Under the pieces are notes generated by a model that was not told the DNA's origin, did no database searches, and saw only the letters and a program-made list of their open reading frames with translations. A stretch of 64,000 bases of DNA from Lineus longissimus (Eukaryota; Nemertea; Pilidiophora; Heteronemertea; Lineidae): assembly GCF_910592395.1 (NCBI RefSeq), contig NC_088323.1, positions 9,054,001-9,118,000 on the forward strand. The letters run 5' to 3'. Position numbers and translations under genes: made by a program. Positions 1 through 11,833 of the stretch are shown piece after piece (the stretch's first letter is position 1; every line of letters begins with the position of its first letter).

Positions 1-612
1 GTTCAGGTCACAGTCACATTATACACAAAATATGAATCTGAACGTGCACGAGAAGCATCTGAGTTTGATAACATATCTCAAAAGGTATTCGAAGCGTTTC
101 AAATGTCGAAGTTGCGACAAACTTTTCAAATATGTTAATCCATTGACAACGCACGAACGCACATGTTTCGCCGCTGCCAAGTTGAAATTTCCTGGCAGAT
201 TCAAAACTACCCCGACCACCGTGTTTGACGATCTGGATAACATTGGAATCAAAGTCTGTGATGAGAAACGATTCTTTCCTTTCTTCATCACGTACGATTT
301 TGAATCTATGCTTATTCCAAACGATCAACAAACAACAGAAGCAGAAAAAAGCTGCATTGGACCGCCACCCATAACCCCATAAGTGTTTCAGTATGTTCAA
401 ACGTACCCGGTTTCACTGATGAGCGTTGCTTTGTCAATGGACATGTTGACAAACTCGTTGAAGACATGGTGCTCTACATGCGCACTATCTCGAAAGCATC
501 TTTTGAGGTTATGGCGACCACTATGGCCTCCGCGTTTGAAGATATTTTCAGTAGAGTTCTTCCAAACACTGATCTTAGAATTAGTGAGGAAAAACATAAT
601 CCTGTTGTTCAT
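1..612 (+). pseudogene. Family-B DNA polymerase (polB), N-terminal piece
   Basis: This is the N-terminal part of a protein-primed type B DNA polymerase (the DNA_pol_B_2 type of Polintons, adintoviruses and related elements), which would copy the element's linear DNA. An open frame runs from about 32 to 382. It has a zinc-finger-like module (two Cys as CRSC, then HERTC about 12 residues on) followed by the exonuclease motif around YDFES. The reading continues in a different frame from about 379 to 612, so there is a frameshift near 370-380. The piece then meets the 3' tail of an inserted LINE. It probably starts upstream of the window. The exon order matches the pieces at 2990-5110 and 11834-12383. 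Family assignment rests on recognised motifs; assignment to Polinton rather than a relative is inference, because no integrase, ATPase or capsid gene is visible. Confidence 0.75.
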
Positions 613-2990
613 TTAATTTAATTTAATATAAGTTTATTGAGCACCAATATACAAGAGTACAGAACATAAACAATAGAAATACATGTACAAACAAACGAAG
701 GAACACAGTGATGGCACTCAATAGGGACTTCCAGAGGGATCATATACCCATAATAGGGGTCCCCAAAAAATTAATACATATAATGATAAAAATCAATCAA
801 TATTGGACTTTAAAAAAAAAGGCACAGAGAGATTTAAAATCTACAGTTAGCACATCTGCAGCGCCCAACCCATGTGCACGCATTGTCCGGGTCAAAGCGC
901 CCCGTCAACAGCTCATTGTAGTAAACACCGACAGAGCGCCTGAACACATTAAGACTCGCCGCACAACGGGGGCGCATGGGCAGGGCGTTCCAGCTGTAAG
1001 TGACACGATTAAAAAAAGACCGGCAAAACTTTCCGTCCTAAATGAACTGCGGCTGCGAATAAAAAGAGGGTCCCCTCTCCTTTCTCTAAAAAGTAAATAA
1101 TTGGTTGTGTCAAAATCAACCATACCGGGAAAACATTTGAATAAAAATGACAAATCTGACATTTCTCGCCTGTGTGAGAGTGGCGCTATGTTGAGGGCTA
1201 AAAGCCTGTCCTTATAGCTCAGTTGGTCGCCGAGCATGTGCCTAGTTGCCCGCCGTTGAACACGCTCAATTTTAGTCAAGTTGTCTTTTGTGAGGGGATC
1301 CCACCAGGACACAGTATTATATTCGAGTTTAGACCTGACTAGAGACTCGAAAAGAGGACGCATTAACCTAGGATTATTTCTCTTATCGAAGACCCGCCTC
1401 ACCGTAGCCCAAGTCTGGTTGGCTTTCTTAACAATAGCAATAATGTTAGAAGAGAAAGTCAGGTCGCTGCTCACAACAACACCAAGGTCCCTGACCTCGT
1501 TCACCTTTGCCAAAACTTTGCCATCGATGTTGTAATAGTAGACACGGGGATTAACCCTTCTGGTAAACTCACTACTTGACACTTGGGGGCATTTAAGGTC
1601 ATTCCCCACTTCTTACACCAAATGGCTACCTTCTCAATATCGTCTTGGATAAACAAACGGTCATGAACCGATTTTATTACTCTATACAACTTTGAATCAT
1701 CTGCAAAAAGTGACATCTTGGTATCAATATTCACGACTTCAGGCAAATAATTAACACACAATAAAAACAACAGTGGCCCAAGAATGGAACCCTGTGGGAC
1801 ACCAGAAGATACACTCTTGATAGAGGAGAAAACACAATGCAAAGCAACCCTTTGTTTTCTACCGGTAAGATAACCAGAAAACCACCTCAACAGTCTGCCA
1901 TTGATACCGAAGCTCTGTAGCTTATGGATAAGTAAAAGATGCGGTACTTTATCAAAAGCTTTACTAAAGTCAAGATACACTGCATCAACCTGGTCCCCCT
2001 TATCCAGTTTCTCACCAATATCATGTAAATATTGCACCAACTGGGTGCTGGTGGAACGTTTGGCCCGGAAACTGTGATGACAATCATGTAATCTAGGCTG
2101 AACAACATTAAGGAGTTTGGTATGAATTAGCCTTTCCATGACCTTAGAAATAACACACAATAAAGAAATTGGACGATAATTTTCAACCTTTCCCTTATCA
2201 TCCTTTTTGAACACCGGTGTAACATTGGCCAGTTTCCAAATGTCTGGCAGTTCGATGTTAGCATTGTAACAACTACGAGACCTAGTTCTAAGTTTATTTC
2301 TGAGCGTCCTAAACTTGGCCCAAGAACCCTCGCGTCCGTCTCTTCTAGCCTTGCGGAGCGAAGTCTTAACTTTGTTTGACAGGTGTTTTAACTCGCCCGT
2401 AATCCAATTTGGCCTAGACCTACTTTTTACTAAGCGTTTCGGTACAAAAATTCCAATACCCCGCTCAATAACCGCAATCCAATCCTGCCAAACCTGCTGC
2501 ACGCTGCGGCCATCATTACGGCCACTAAAGTCTGAGCCTTGACCAAGCTCATTACAATAGAAATTACTCAAACCATTATAATCCGCACGGGTCCAGTCTA
2601 AGACAGACCTAGGCCCCTGATTTGACCTACACACATCCGTACCCAACGTAAACACGACCGGATAGTGATCAGAGCAAAAGGCATCTGGCCAAACCTCCAA
2701 AGCACTGATTAGTTCCGGCCTATTTGACAAAACAAGGTCAAGCACGTTTCCTGCTCTATGCGTTGACTCAAAAACTAACTGCCACAGGGAAAATCTAACA
2801 AAAGGTCACAGAAACCCTGGGCTGCATCGTTTACCGACTGACAGGCAGCAATAGACCTATCAATAGTCGGAAAATTAAAATCACCCATTACACATACATC
2901 AGAAAACCCACTGGCACAATTATCGAGAACAGATTTAAAACGAAGGTTAAAATGCATGAGATCGCCATGCACAAAGCTCTACGGTAGATT
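613..2990 (-). mobile_element. 5'-truncated jockey/CR1-like LINE inserted in polB
   Basis: A non-LTR retrotransposon lies antisense to the polymerase gene. Its 3' end is at about 613 and has a short TTAAA-type repeat tail (about 615-635). Its 5' end is truncated near 2990, inside the endonuclease domain. Coding remains on the - strand run from endonuclease (2775-2972, with GDFN) through reverse transcriptase (1501-2745) to the C-terminal region (905-1609). The polB reading stops at its 3' border and resumes at about 2990. No target-site duplication is obvious, and some polymerase sequence seems to have been lost at the insertion. Confidence 0.8.
905..2972 (-). pseudogene. LINE endonuclease/reverse transcriptase, broken
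   Basis: This is the ORF2-type protein of a jockey/CR1-like LINE, which would nick the target DNA and prime reverse transcription. From the 5' side: an endonuclease fragment with MGDFNFP at 2775-2972, a frameshift near 2760, then the reverse transcriptase at 1501-2745. The RT shows YRPISLL, DFSKAFDKVPH, GVPQGSILGP and the catalytic FADDSKLY box. After a further frameshift near 1560-1600 comes the C-terminal region (905-1609). The roughly 100-residue linker that normally precedes the WKLANVTPVFKK block is absent: the reading passes from SCYNAN straight into it near 2258. This looks like an in-frame internal deletion. The copy is dead. Confidence 0.8.
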
Positions 2991-5110
2991 GCGCGGGTAT
3001 TGTTTTCAGATTCCAGTGTTGGGATTCAACAGTGCCAAGTACGACTTGAATCTAGTCAAAATATAGTCTGCGTAGGTACTTGAATAACAACCTCGGTGAC
3101 GAGAACGATGAGTTGCGCGTTTTAAAAAAAGGAAATGCGTACTCGAGCATCTCGACCTTTCATTTGAAGTTCTTGGACATCTCTGATTTTCTCGCAGCTG
3201 GCTGCAGCTATGATGCCTTTCTCAAAGCATACGATTGTTCAAAGAAGCAAGGTTTCTTCCCATACGAATGGTTTGACTGCATTGCCAAATTAGACTTTGC
3301 GGAATTACCAGACTGTAAAGCATTATTTTCCTCTCTGAAGAATCACAATGTGCTCGAGGAGGAGTATGATGTCTGCAGTCGCCTGATAGCGCAGGGTATC
3401 ACACAACCCGAAGCATTGAAACGCATGAACATCAAGGAGGTTCCACGGACCGGAGACGAGAACTACACGTACCTTAAAGATTTGTGGCACTCAGAGAGCA
3501 TGACGTCGTTTGAAGATTATCTGAAGTGGTATAACAATCTGGATGTTAAACCATTTGTGGAGGCTGCCTCCAAGATGCGTTCTTTCTATGAGGACAAGGG
3601 CGTTGATGTCTTCAAGCAGGCTATTTCTGTTCCCGGTATTGCACGACAGTTGATTTTCAAGAGTGTAAAAAAACCAACACATTTTAGCCTGATTGATGAC
3701 AACAATGCCGATCTCCATCATCAAATAAAAGACAATATCGTTGGAGTAGAGGGCCTTCAATTATCTTCACGCGATATCATGAAGTGGGTAAAACATTCAT
3801 TCGAGGTAAGGATAAACCTGTGAGAACATTGTCGGTTATGACGCGAATGCACTCTATCTGTGGAGTTTTACTCAAGACATGCCCACAGGCCCATTCATAC
3901 GCAGGCGTCTTGAAAATGATTTCAAGCCAGAGAAACGTGATAGATATCTTGCCGCCTTCCGTTGGTTGGACTATCTCTCCGCGACTAGAAGTAATGTTCA
4001 AATACAACACGGAATGAACGGCAAGGAAGTATACATTGGTCCTTATCCCGTTGACGGCTACTGCACCAAAACCAAGACGGTTTTCCAATATGATAGTTGT
4101 TATTTCCATGGGCATAGATGTCACATGACCGAGAATCAATTCAGAAATGGTGATGAGAAAGCCATTGAGGCCATGGAGGATAAACGGATCCGTTCTCAAA
4201 TCCGAGATGATTTCATTCTATCCAAGGGTTATAACCTGGAGATCATGAGAGAATGCAAGTTTCTAGATATGGCAGCGAAAAATTCCAAGATGAAAGAATT
4301 CCTTGAGCGTTTCAGAAAACCTTGCGATGATATTCGTTCCATGACAAAATATGATGTGATCAAACATGTTCGTTCGGGCGCGATCTTTGGTATGGTGGAG
4401 TGTGACATTCACGTTCCTGATGCGTTGAAAGAAAAATTTTCAGGGATGACACCCATATTCAAAAACATCGACATTTTCTATGACGATATAGGACCACACA
4501 TGCAACGTCATGTTGACGATAGCAACATATCCAAAAAACCGCGTCGATCCCTCATAGGAAGTTTTTCGGGGGAAAAAATACTATTAGCTACACCCCTTCT
4601 AGTGTGGTATCTTGAACACGGTCTAGAAGTAACGCACGTGTACGAAGTGGTCGAGTACGACCGAGAGGCATGCTTCAACACGATGAAGTTAGTGACGCAA
4701 GACGTCAAGGCGACAAGGATCCTGCCTATTCAATTCATGCTGACACCATGAAATTGATAGGCAACTCGGCATACGGATCCATGATAATGGACAAGCAAAA
4801 ACATAAGGAAACCATCTATGTGAACGATATGCACAAGGCACATTTGAAAATCAACCATAAACGCTTCAGAAAACTTACTGAATTAAAATAAGTCAAAGAA
4901 TCAACACAGCCACCATCGGAGGCCGCAGCAACAGTAGAAGCACCAGCAACACCATCAGCACCAGGAGCACCAGCAGCAGCAGCAGAGGAAGATGGGACTA
5001 GACCAAACACTGATGAAGATGTGCTGTGGGAGATTGACATGGCAAAACGACAAATATCCATGGATCTACCCATTCAGATAGGATTCTTTATCCTGCAATA
5101 CGCGAAACTG
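2990..5110 (+). pseudogene. polB, central piece (exonuclease to polymerase motifs A and B)
   Basis: This continues the split DNA polymerase. It begins around the exonuclease block with GFNSAKYDLN. After a frameshift in an A-run near 3058-3061 it runs open to 3823. That stretch holds the family's conserved FEDYLKWYNNLDV and AISVPGIARQ blocks. A frameshift near 3824 leads into 3830-4751, which carries the polymerase motif A-type block around DANALY. Another frameshift near 4690 leads to 4670-4891 with the motif B block KLIGNSAYGS. A TAA at 4889-4891 is followed in the same frame by about 45 codons rich in Ala, Pro and Glu, and then by conserved polymerase sequence up to 5110. There the DIRS element interrupts it. 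The number of breaks shows a long-dead copy. Confidence 0.8.
4892..5030 (+). other. Ala/Pro/Glu-rich in-frame insert in polB
   Basis: Between polymerase motif B and the sequence leading to motif C, the frame stays open through about 45 codons. They are mostly Ala, Pro, Glu, Thr and Ser, including a run of four Ala encoded by GCA-type triplets. The segment is flanked on both sides by recognisable polymerase sequence. It looks like an expanded GCA/CCA-type triplet tract or a lineage-specific linker in the polymerase domain. I do not recall such a low-complexity linker at this position, and whether it is typical of the family needs an alignment. Confidence 0.6.
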
Positions 5111-5313
5111 CCCATTTCCTTACAAGAAATTGCCATTTTGTTAGTTCATACTTACCTATGGAACACTTTTGCATGTTACTCCATTTTGGGCTCAAACACA
5201 AGAGTATCCCTTTAATTTTATAAAGGGAGAACTGAGTTAACATCTCGGCCGCCAGGCGGCGCCCTGACCAATCCCGCGAGATCGCGCCGATCTCATGCCG
5301 CCATATTCAGCCT
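5111..5313. repeat. DIRS copy 1 terminal repeat (element right end)
   Basis: This is an inverted partner of about 11630-11833. It starts with CCCATTTCCTTACAAG, the outer extension specific to the element's right end, then enters the shared inverted repeat. The shared part includes the GC-rich block with GGCCGCCAGGCGGCGCC and ends near TTACTCTTG. Confidence 0.85.
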
Positions 5314-5368
5314 TACTCTTGAGGGTTAACAAAGAGTATGTCCCGTTTGTGCGGACGGCGGGAGGGCC

Positions 5369-5467
5369 GTGTTCCATAGGTAAGTATGAACTAACAAAAT
5401 GGCCATTTCTTGTAAGGAAATGGGCATTTTGTGTCATTCAAACTTACCTATGGAACACTTTTGCATC
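5369..5467. repeat. DIRS copy 1 internal complementary region
   Basis: This stretch is complementary to the outermost sequences of both element ends, joined head to tail. It contains the right-end sequence GGCCATTTCTTGTAAGG followed directly by the left-end sequence TTTTGTGTCATTC. In DIRS elements this region templates completion of the circular DNA intermediate, so it preserves the expected circle junction. Confidence 0.85.
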
Positions 5468-5896
5468 GAATCCCAGCAACCTATTGGAGGTGGGAAACGA
5501 GGACTTACCTAAGGCTGAGCTGTTGTTCCATCAAGGAGGCACCACCGGCATAGTAGCTAAGGAGGACCGCCAGGGGAAAGAAATGGGGAGAACCGGGGGA
5601 CCGGTATTTTGATCTCGGTATTACAATTGTATTTATAGAGAGTAATAGACCCATTCTCCGGAAAGCGCTAGATTGCATAATAAAAACCATCTTGTTCCGG
5701 CAACAGAGCTTAGAGCAAGTAAGGCATGTTCAAGGGTGTAGAATGAGTTATTGCTAAACAACAATAAGGAATTGCGTCCTTTCAAGTCTACTAGGGGTTG
5801 CCTGGCTTGTTGAAGATAGGGCATATCAAAAATGGCGCAAGATGCGCGTGTGACTCTTCAATCGGGCTCCCCCCCCCTCTTTTGATCTAGACAGGA

Positions 5897-7446
5897 TCAA
5901 ACAACATGCCCCGCAGACACAATCTGGCCGATTGCGTGCATGCCATCTACGAGGGAAGAAACGTCTCGTAGGTAGAAACGAGAGAATGTGGAGTGATTAC
6001 TCCAACATGCAGCGGAAACGACTTCTTGAAGAGCAACTCCTCGGTAGTTAGCCCAGGAGGTGGCTAGTGCTCTAACTTCGTGCGCTGAGATGTTAGCTAG
6101 CGCACGAAGATCAGAGGAAGTCTTCAAGGTGTTGTAGGACAGACGAATAGTCTCCACAATCCATCTTGAAATAGTGGCGGCCGCTATCTCTCGTTTATTT
6201 CCCTCCTTATAGGACAAAAAGAAACGCTCTCTCCCCTGGCGGATACCGGGAGGTTTTGTCCTATTTATGTAGAACTTTAGGGCCCTGACGGGACATAAAG
6301 TTCTGTCAGAAAGATCATAAGAGATCGTTCTTGACAGAGAGGGAATAGTAACCGGGGCCGAGAGGCGGCCGGTCCCTGGTTCTTCGCCAGAAAGCCTGGT
6401 ATGAAAGCCAGGATAACCTCCCCTCCCTCTCTAAAAGCCAGCTTCTTAAAAGAAAGTGCATGGAGCTCTGATCTCCGTTGGGCGGTAGCCAAGGCTACTA
6501 GAAAGACCGTTTTGAGTGTCAGATATTTCATGGATGAAATAGACATGGGTTCAAAAGGATGCCTCATGAGCATCTTAAGGACAACAGAAAGATCCCATTT
6601 AGGGGTGTTGTGAACCGATCTAGGACGCTCTAATAACATTCCTCTGAAAAGAGGGGTTATTTGGTCCTCCCAACGAAGATCCCAGGTGCTTAAAACACGG
6701 AGGGTAGAAGCGATGGTGGACTTGTACCCTTTTATAGCCGTGACAGATAGTTGTCTTTCCGTGAATAATTCAATAAAGAAATCAACTAATCTGTATATAG
6801 AGGGAGAGATCGGATTAACTCTATTCTCCCTGCACCAGGAAGTGAAGGTAGACCACTTTCCTTGATACAAATCAAGGGTTGACCCCCTTTGACGTGCGGA
6901 CATGCGTTTGACAGCGATGTCAGGAAAGTCTCTCTGGTGGAGATGCAACTGGACAAGTTCCAGGCGTGAAACTTGAAAAATCCAGGGTTCTGGTGGTAGC
7001 ATCTCCCCAGGGGCTGCCACAGGAGGTGCTTCCAAGTCGGAAGACTCCTGGGGTGGTCTATCAGGAGCTCCAGCAAATCTGGGAACCAGGCCTGATTTGG
7101 CCAGCAAGGTGCGATGAGAGTTATTCTCACCAGGTGGCTGGTCAAGATCTTGTTCAGGACTGGTTGGATGAGCGGGAGGGGTGGAAACGCATATGCGTTC
7201 AGCCCGACCCAAGAGGCTGTAAGGCTGTCGACTTCCAGGGCCTCTTCGTCCGGAAGTGGAGAGTAATAGATGGGAAGGCGATTGTTCAGCCTGGTGGCGA
7301 ACAGATCTACCTTCGGAGATTGCCAAAGGCGACAAAGGTCGTCTACAATCTCCTGATGGAGTGTCCACTCTGTCTGGACTAGTTTGTCCTGACGGGACAG
7401 GGCGTCGGCAAGGATGTTGCCTTTGCCCGGTATGTGTCTGCCACAT
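5897..7446 (-). pseudogene. DIRS tyrosine recombinase, copy 1 (frameshifted)
   Basis: This is the tyrosine recombinase that would integrate the circular DIRS DNA. The 6277-7446 ORF carries the SAM-like DNA-binding region and the first catalytic Arg block (ATAQRRSEL). A one-base difference from copy 2 in a C-run near 6355 shifts the frame. The rest (to 5897) holds the HEVR block and the Tyr block FSRFYLRD. The recombinase frame here is separate from, and overlaps, the upstream RT/RNase H frame, which is the usual DIRS arrangement. In the 36.5-kb copy the two are fused. The long open stretch upstream of about 7060 is the alternate frame of RNase H, not recombinase. Confidence 0.85.
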
Positions 7447-8956
7447 ATCGATACTCCAAGGTCGGCACTAAGATGGTAAAGTTCCCAAGTTAGCTGGCAA
7501 AGAATGCCGGACTTTGTGCTTCCCTGTCTCCTGACATATGCTACAACTGTAGAATTGTCGGAGAACAGGGTTACTCTCCGATTCTTCAGGTGAAGGGAAA
7601 GAGCCCTCACGGCAAGAAGGACAGCCTTCATTTCCAATATATTTATTGAAAGATTGGCCTGCTCTCTTGTCCATAGACCCCTTATGAACCTGTCCCCGTT
7701 GTTCAGATGTGCTCCCCACCCTAGTAGAGAAGCATCTGTGAACAGGGACACTTCTGGGGGCGGTGGAGAAAGATCTACACCGCTTTGGAGACGAGTCTCC
7801 GACTCCCAGAAGTTCCAGACGTTCTTGAGTAGGTATTGAGGTATCAATACCAACTTGTCTAATGGGTCCCTGTGGGGTTTCCATAGAGACATCAGAAACA
7901 TCTGGATGGGACGCATATATAGACGGCCGACAGGGATTTGGTCTACTGCCGAATTCAGAAGGGCTAAAAGGCTTAAGCATTGCCTTGCGGGAGCTTGAGT
8001 CCTTCCTCTGAATTCTGCGACAAGATGAATAATTTTCTTTACCCTGTCTGGGGGGGGGGGGGGGGCAGCATTTTCCATACGGCCGTAAGGAACCAAACTC
8101 CAACGTTAACGAAGTCTTGGGATGGCGCGAATTCTGACTTTGTTTCGTTGATAATCCAACCTGCAGAGACTACTTTTTGCTTTAGAACATGAAGTTGTTG
8201 TAGTAGTAGTTTCCGCGATTTGCAACGGAGCAGCCAATCGTCTAGGTAGTGATGGAGCTTGAACCCCATCACGTGAAAGGGGGGGACGAAGGCTGTGACT
8301 ACCATTGTAAAAATTAGGGGTGCCGATGCCAGACCGAACGGCAGGGCCCTGAATTGATACGTCTTTCCTTCGTAGTGGAAACGAAGGAAGTGTTGGTAGT
8401 CTGGATGGATCGGTACATGTAAGTACGCATCCGCTAGATCCATCGATACCGCCCAATCGTTGGGCTGTATCGCCGTTGCGATAGACCTGGTGGTTTCCAT
8501 CTTGAAATGAGGAACATTCAAGAAGGTGTTTAACCTGGAAAGGTCTATGATCAGCCTCCGTGTCCCTGCTTTCTTGGGAACAAAGAAAATGTGGCTGTAA
8601 AAGCCGGGGGAACAAGGGTTTTGAAGGACCTGGATACCTTGCTTCTCCAGTAATGTCGCGACCTCTGCTTGGAGGGCAGAGGCCTTGACTGGGTCCTTCG
8701 GTGGCTAAACTGGGGTTGGATAGATGGTAGTCGGGGGAGTACTGGTGAAATCTAGTTTCACTCCGTACCTCAACATGTTTGGGACTGGGGACCCCTTTGG
8801 GCACCAATCGTCCCAAACGTCTGCAAATTTTTGCAGACGGCCCCCGACTACAGGAGTCGGCTCCTTTTTGCGTCCGGGAGGAGAAAGGAGGGGGGAGTCA
8901 CTTCTTCCGGCCTGCACCCCTTGGACGAAAGGAGTGCCTGGTCGGACCGGATCCAC
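6786..8956 (-). pseudogene. DIRS RT/RNase H, copy 1 (frameshifted)
   Basis: This is the reverse transcriptase plus RNase H of DIRS copy 1. It is split into an N-terminal piece (8705-8956), an RT core (8039-8521, with the catalytic YLDD in HHYLDDWLL) and a C-terminal RT/RNase H piece (6786-8096). RNase H shows FTDAS, LEMKAV and SDNST, then the DIRS-specific block with DLFATRLNN. A homopolymer of 16 G on the + strand (8050-8065) sits exactly where the RT core loses frame. Copy 2 has only a short C-run there. The C-terminal ORF runs about 85 codons beyond the site where copy 2 fuses into the recombinase. Confidence 0.85.
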
Positions 8957-11187
8957 CCTGGTTAGAGGAAGTATTTTTCCTCTTCCCAGTCCGGCGACCC
9001 TCCGCTTCCCGTCGGAAGGATCCAGCAGGAGCAGGCTGACTAGGCGGGGTAGGCCTAGGCAGGACCTGCCTGGCGTACGGGATTGAACCCGATGCCTGCT
9101 GGGGCCTCTCTATATTTCTAGCGTTAGGTAGAGAGGTCTTGGCCCTCTGTGTTGCAGTGGGGGCATATAATTTGTCCCAATCTTTCTGTACTTGAGCCGC
9201 CTCATGTACAGAATCTGCGAACAGGAAAGAACCGTCCATTGGAGCGGTTCTTAAGGCCCTTCCAGCTTGGGGGATCTGATGACATTGAGAGAGCACAGGG
9301 CGGTGTCTCTACGGAGTAGGACGCTATTTGCTGCGGTCTTGGTGGACAGAGCAATAGCGTGCCTAATCGAATGTGACAAAGATGTCACAAGCGATTTTGT
9401 GTCATCAGATAGTGACTCATTATCATTTAGGGATCTGGCTAGGGCCAGGTTAGTGTGCTCTGCGTAGGAGAGCACCGCTAACGTGTCTTTGGCCAGACCC
9501 TCTTGTGCTCTAAGTTCTCGGTAAGCCGAGAAGGAGGTCACCTTAGGCACAAGTTGGTCCAGCTGTACATCGTCCTTTAACGTGGAAGTCGATGCTGCAG
9601 CTGGACAGCCAGCCGAGCTGACTTGGTAATAGTCAGCGCGGTACTGCCTAACGGGAGGAAGTTGTGCCGTGAACAACTTCCCCCGTTTACACCAAGCTTC
9701 CGGTCCGGCTGCCGGAAGGACAGGGACGGAAGTACGTTGGTGGGCGCCTCGGGAGTCTCTGATTGTACGCTCCAATAGTTCAGAGACTGCTACCACCGAC
9801 GGGGAGGGAGGAATGAATTCAAGGGCCCGAGTGGAGCCCTGAGAGACCTGTGGATTGGGATCCACTTCCTGTCCCCAAAGTTAAAAGGTCGGTGCCGATA
9901 AGGCTGGCAGTTCCGGCGGGGTAGGGCACAGATCCTGCGGGAGGTACGCTCTGATCAAGGATCGGAGTGTCCTCATATCCGACAGGATACTGGCCTCCTC
10001 TGGTGACAGCTCCTCCTGATTGGGGGAGTGGTAGCCTGGCTGAGAACTCTCGTTCTCCGAAAATTCCTCTAAAATAGAGGAGTCGGATGGTGGGTATCCG
10101 ATGGGACCAGGCGCACCAGAGGAACTGGAACCCTGCTCCAGATGGCTGAGTCTATCAGTAAGACCCGCTACCATCTGGATGAGCTGGAACAGTTGCTGTC
10201 CCGACTCGGGTTCCGGGCCCGACGTGCGGCTTCTCTCAACGACGGGCGGTTGAGGAGAGGGTTGGCGCATAGGCGAACCCTCGAAGCCGTATGTACGGGC
10301 GAATGGGTCTTCCGGAAGCGGAAGTTGCCCATATCCTGACAAGAGTTCAAATGTCCCCTCTGCGTAGCTCGTTCCATGGGAACGACGCCTCTGCTACGAG
10401 GAGGGGGTGGCACTTCCGGTTGGCTCCACCTAAGAGGTTGGCCAACGTAGGGAGGTGCCTGCATTTCCGGCAGGACGAAGTCCGAAACCGGAAATGCCCG
10501 TAACTCCTTCGCCGGTATGGAGCTACCGGTTGCCCTTTTAGGAGGAGGTACGGGGGGGGGGCGGAAACGCTGTTACCGAAGACGCATGGCGTTTCGGAGG
10601 TGGCGTTTTAAGGTCCGTCCCTACTCTACTGTGTCCGTGAGGACTGGGGTTATTTCGCAGTAAAGACTTAGAAAAACCCCCAGTAGGGTCTTCGGTTACT
10701 GATACGTGGGAACCCGCGTCAGCAACTGGAACTGCAATCGGCGGACCGGAAGCAGGGTGCTCCCGCGGGTACAAAGGGCTTGTATTCGGGGGAGCGGACG
10801 ACGGAGAAACCGGAAGGTTCCCTGAGGTCCGGGGTATAGTAAACCCTTGGAGACTTACTGGACGTAAGTCTCCCTTGGAACCACAGCATTGATAATGTCT
10901 GATCCCGCATCCTTCGCAGCCGCGGCCGGAACCGGAACTCGGCTGGCGGAAGCGGTGGTGGCGGAAGGTCTGGTAGATCTCCGGGTTTTTTTCCCGGAAA
11001 AGAAACCGGAAGAGGGTTTAGGCGTCTTCGCGGCCCGTTTCCCGCCACCAGACGAAGTCCTTTGTGGTGAGACAAAGGACGCCGTCGGAGGGGTATGCCA
11101 TATAAAAAATGGTACCAATGCCAATAAAAACACTGGGAACCCCAAGTAGGCCAGAAAGGACGCAATTATCAAGGGAAACGAAAACAT
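8898..11187 (-). pseudogene. DIRS gag-like ORF1, copy 1 (fragmented)
   Basis: The structural (gag-like) ORF of DIRS copy 1 is readable in pieces in different frames: 10855-11187 (N-terminus), 10538-10774, 9881-10342, 9251-9865 and 8898-9296. It matches the intact 762-residue ORF1 of copy 2, including the hydrophobic N-terminus starting MFSFPLIIASF. One break lies at a run of ten G (10552-10561) that is short in copy 2. The protein is rich in Pro, Ser and Gly and has no zinc knuckle. Confidence 0.8.
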
Positions 11188-11629
11188 GCCTACTTGACTT
11201 AATCACTATTGCAATGGATCTGAGTCTTGTTCATTACAATAGAGAGGAGAATAGCCTACGTAAATCTACCCTACCAAGATCAAAATAGTGGAGCCGGTGT
11301 AGAAGTTTAAAATGTCCTAGGATAAAATGTCCGGGAACAAAGGATTCTATTATGAGCTGAGCTATTGACGGTCATTGCCTCTTTAGAACCATATGCCATA
11401 ATCTGTCAGAATACAATAGGCCCGGACACTTTTTCTAGGGGGTCACTTTTTACTTTTACACCGGGTCGACTAAGCTAGCTAAGAACGTTCTATAATTAAA
11501 TAGACTGGACAATACTAATGCCAAAATTAGTTTGGCGGTTTACTCCGTAGGTGAATGAACCCAAAGATCGTCTGGACTTGGCTAGTTCAATTTGGAAAAT
11601 CGAATTCACGGCAGCTTTGAAAAAACGAT

Positions 11630-11833
11630 GTGCTTCGTAGGAGCACAAGAGTAAAGACTGAATATGTCGGCATGAGATCGGCGCGATCTTGCGGGATTGG
11701 TCAGGGCGCCGCCTGGCGGCCGAGCTGTTAACTCAGTTCTCCCTTTATAAAATAAAAGGGATATTCTTGTGTTTGAGCCCAAATGGAGTAACATGCAAAA
11801 GTGTTCCACAGGTAAGTTTGAATGACACAAAAT
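11630..11833. repeat. DIRS copy 1 terminal repeat (element left end)
   Basis: This is the inverted partner of 5111-5313. The outermost bases read ...GAATGACACAAAAT on the + strand, the complement of the left end seen at 36508 in copy 2. The polymerase frame resumes immediately after. Confidence 0.85.

Larger units (their letters stand above)
5111..11833 (-). mobile_element. DIRS retrotransposon, copy 1 (decayed, reverse orientation)
   Basis: This is a 6.7-kb DIRS-type element with the same layout as the intact copy at 36.5-43.05 kb but in the opposite orientation. Both ends carry the same inverted terminal repeats (about 5111-5313 and 11630-11833). The internal complementary region is at about 5369-5467. 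The gag-like, RT/RNase H and tyrosine-recombinase ORFs are all recognisable but broken. There is no target duplication: the polymerase frame ends with AAACTG at 5105-5110 and resumes with CGGATG at 11835. Integration was therefore precise, as expected for recombinase-mediated insertion. Confidence 0.9.
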
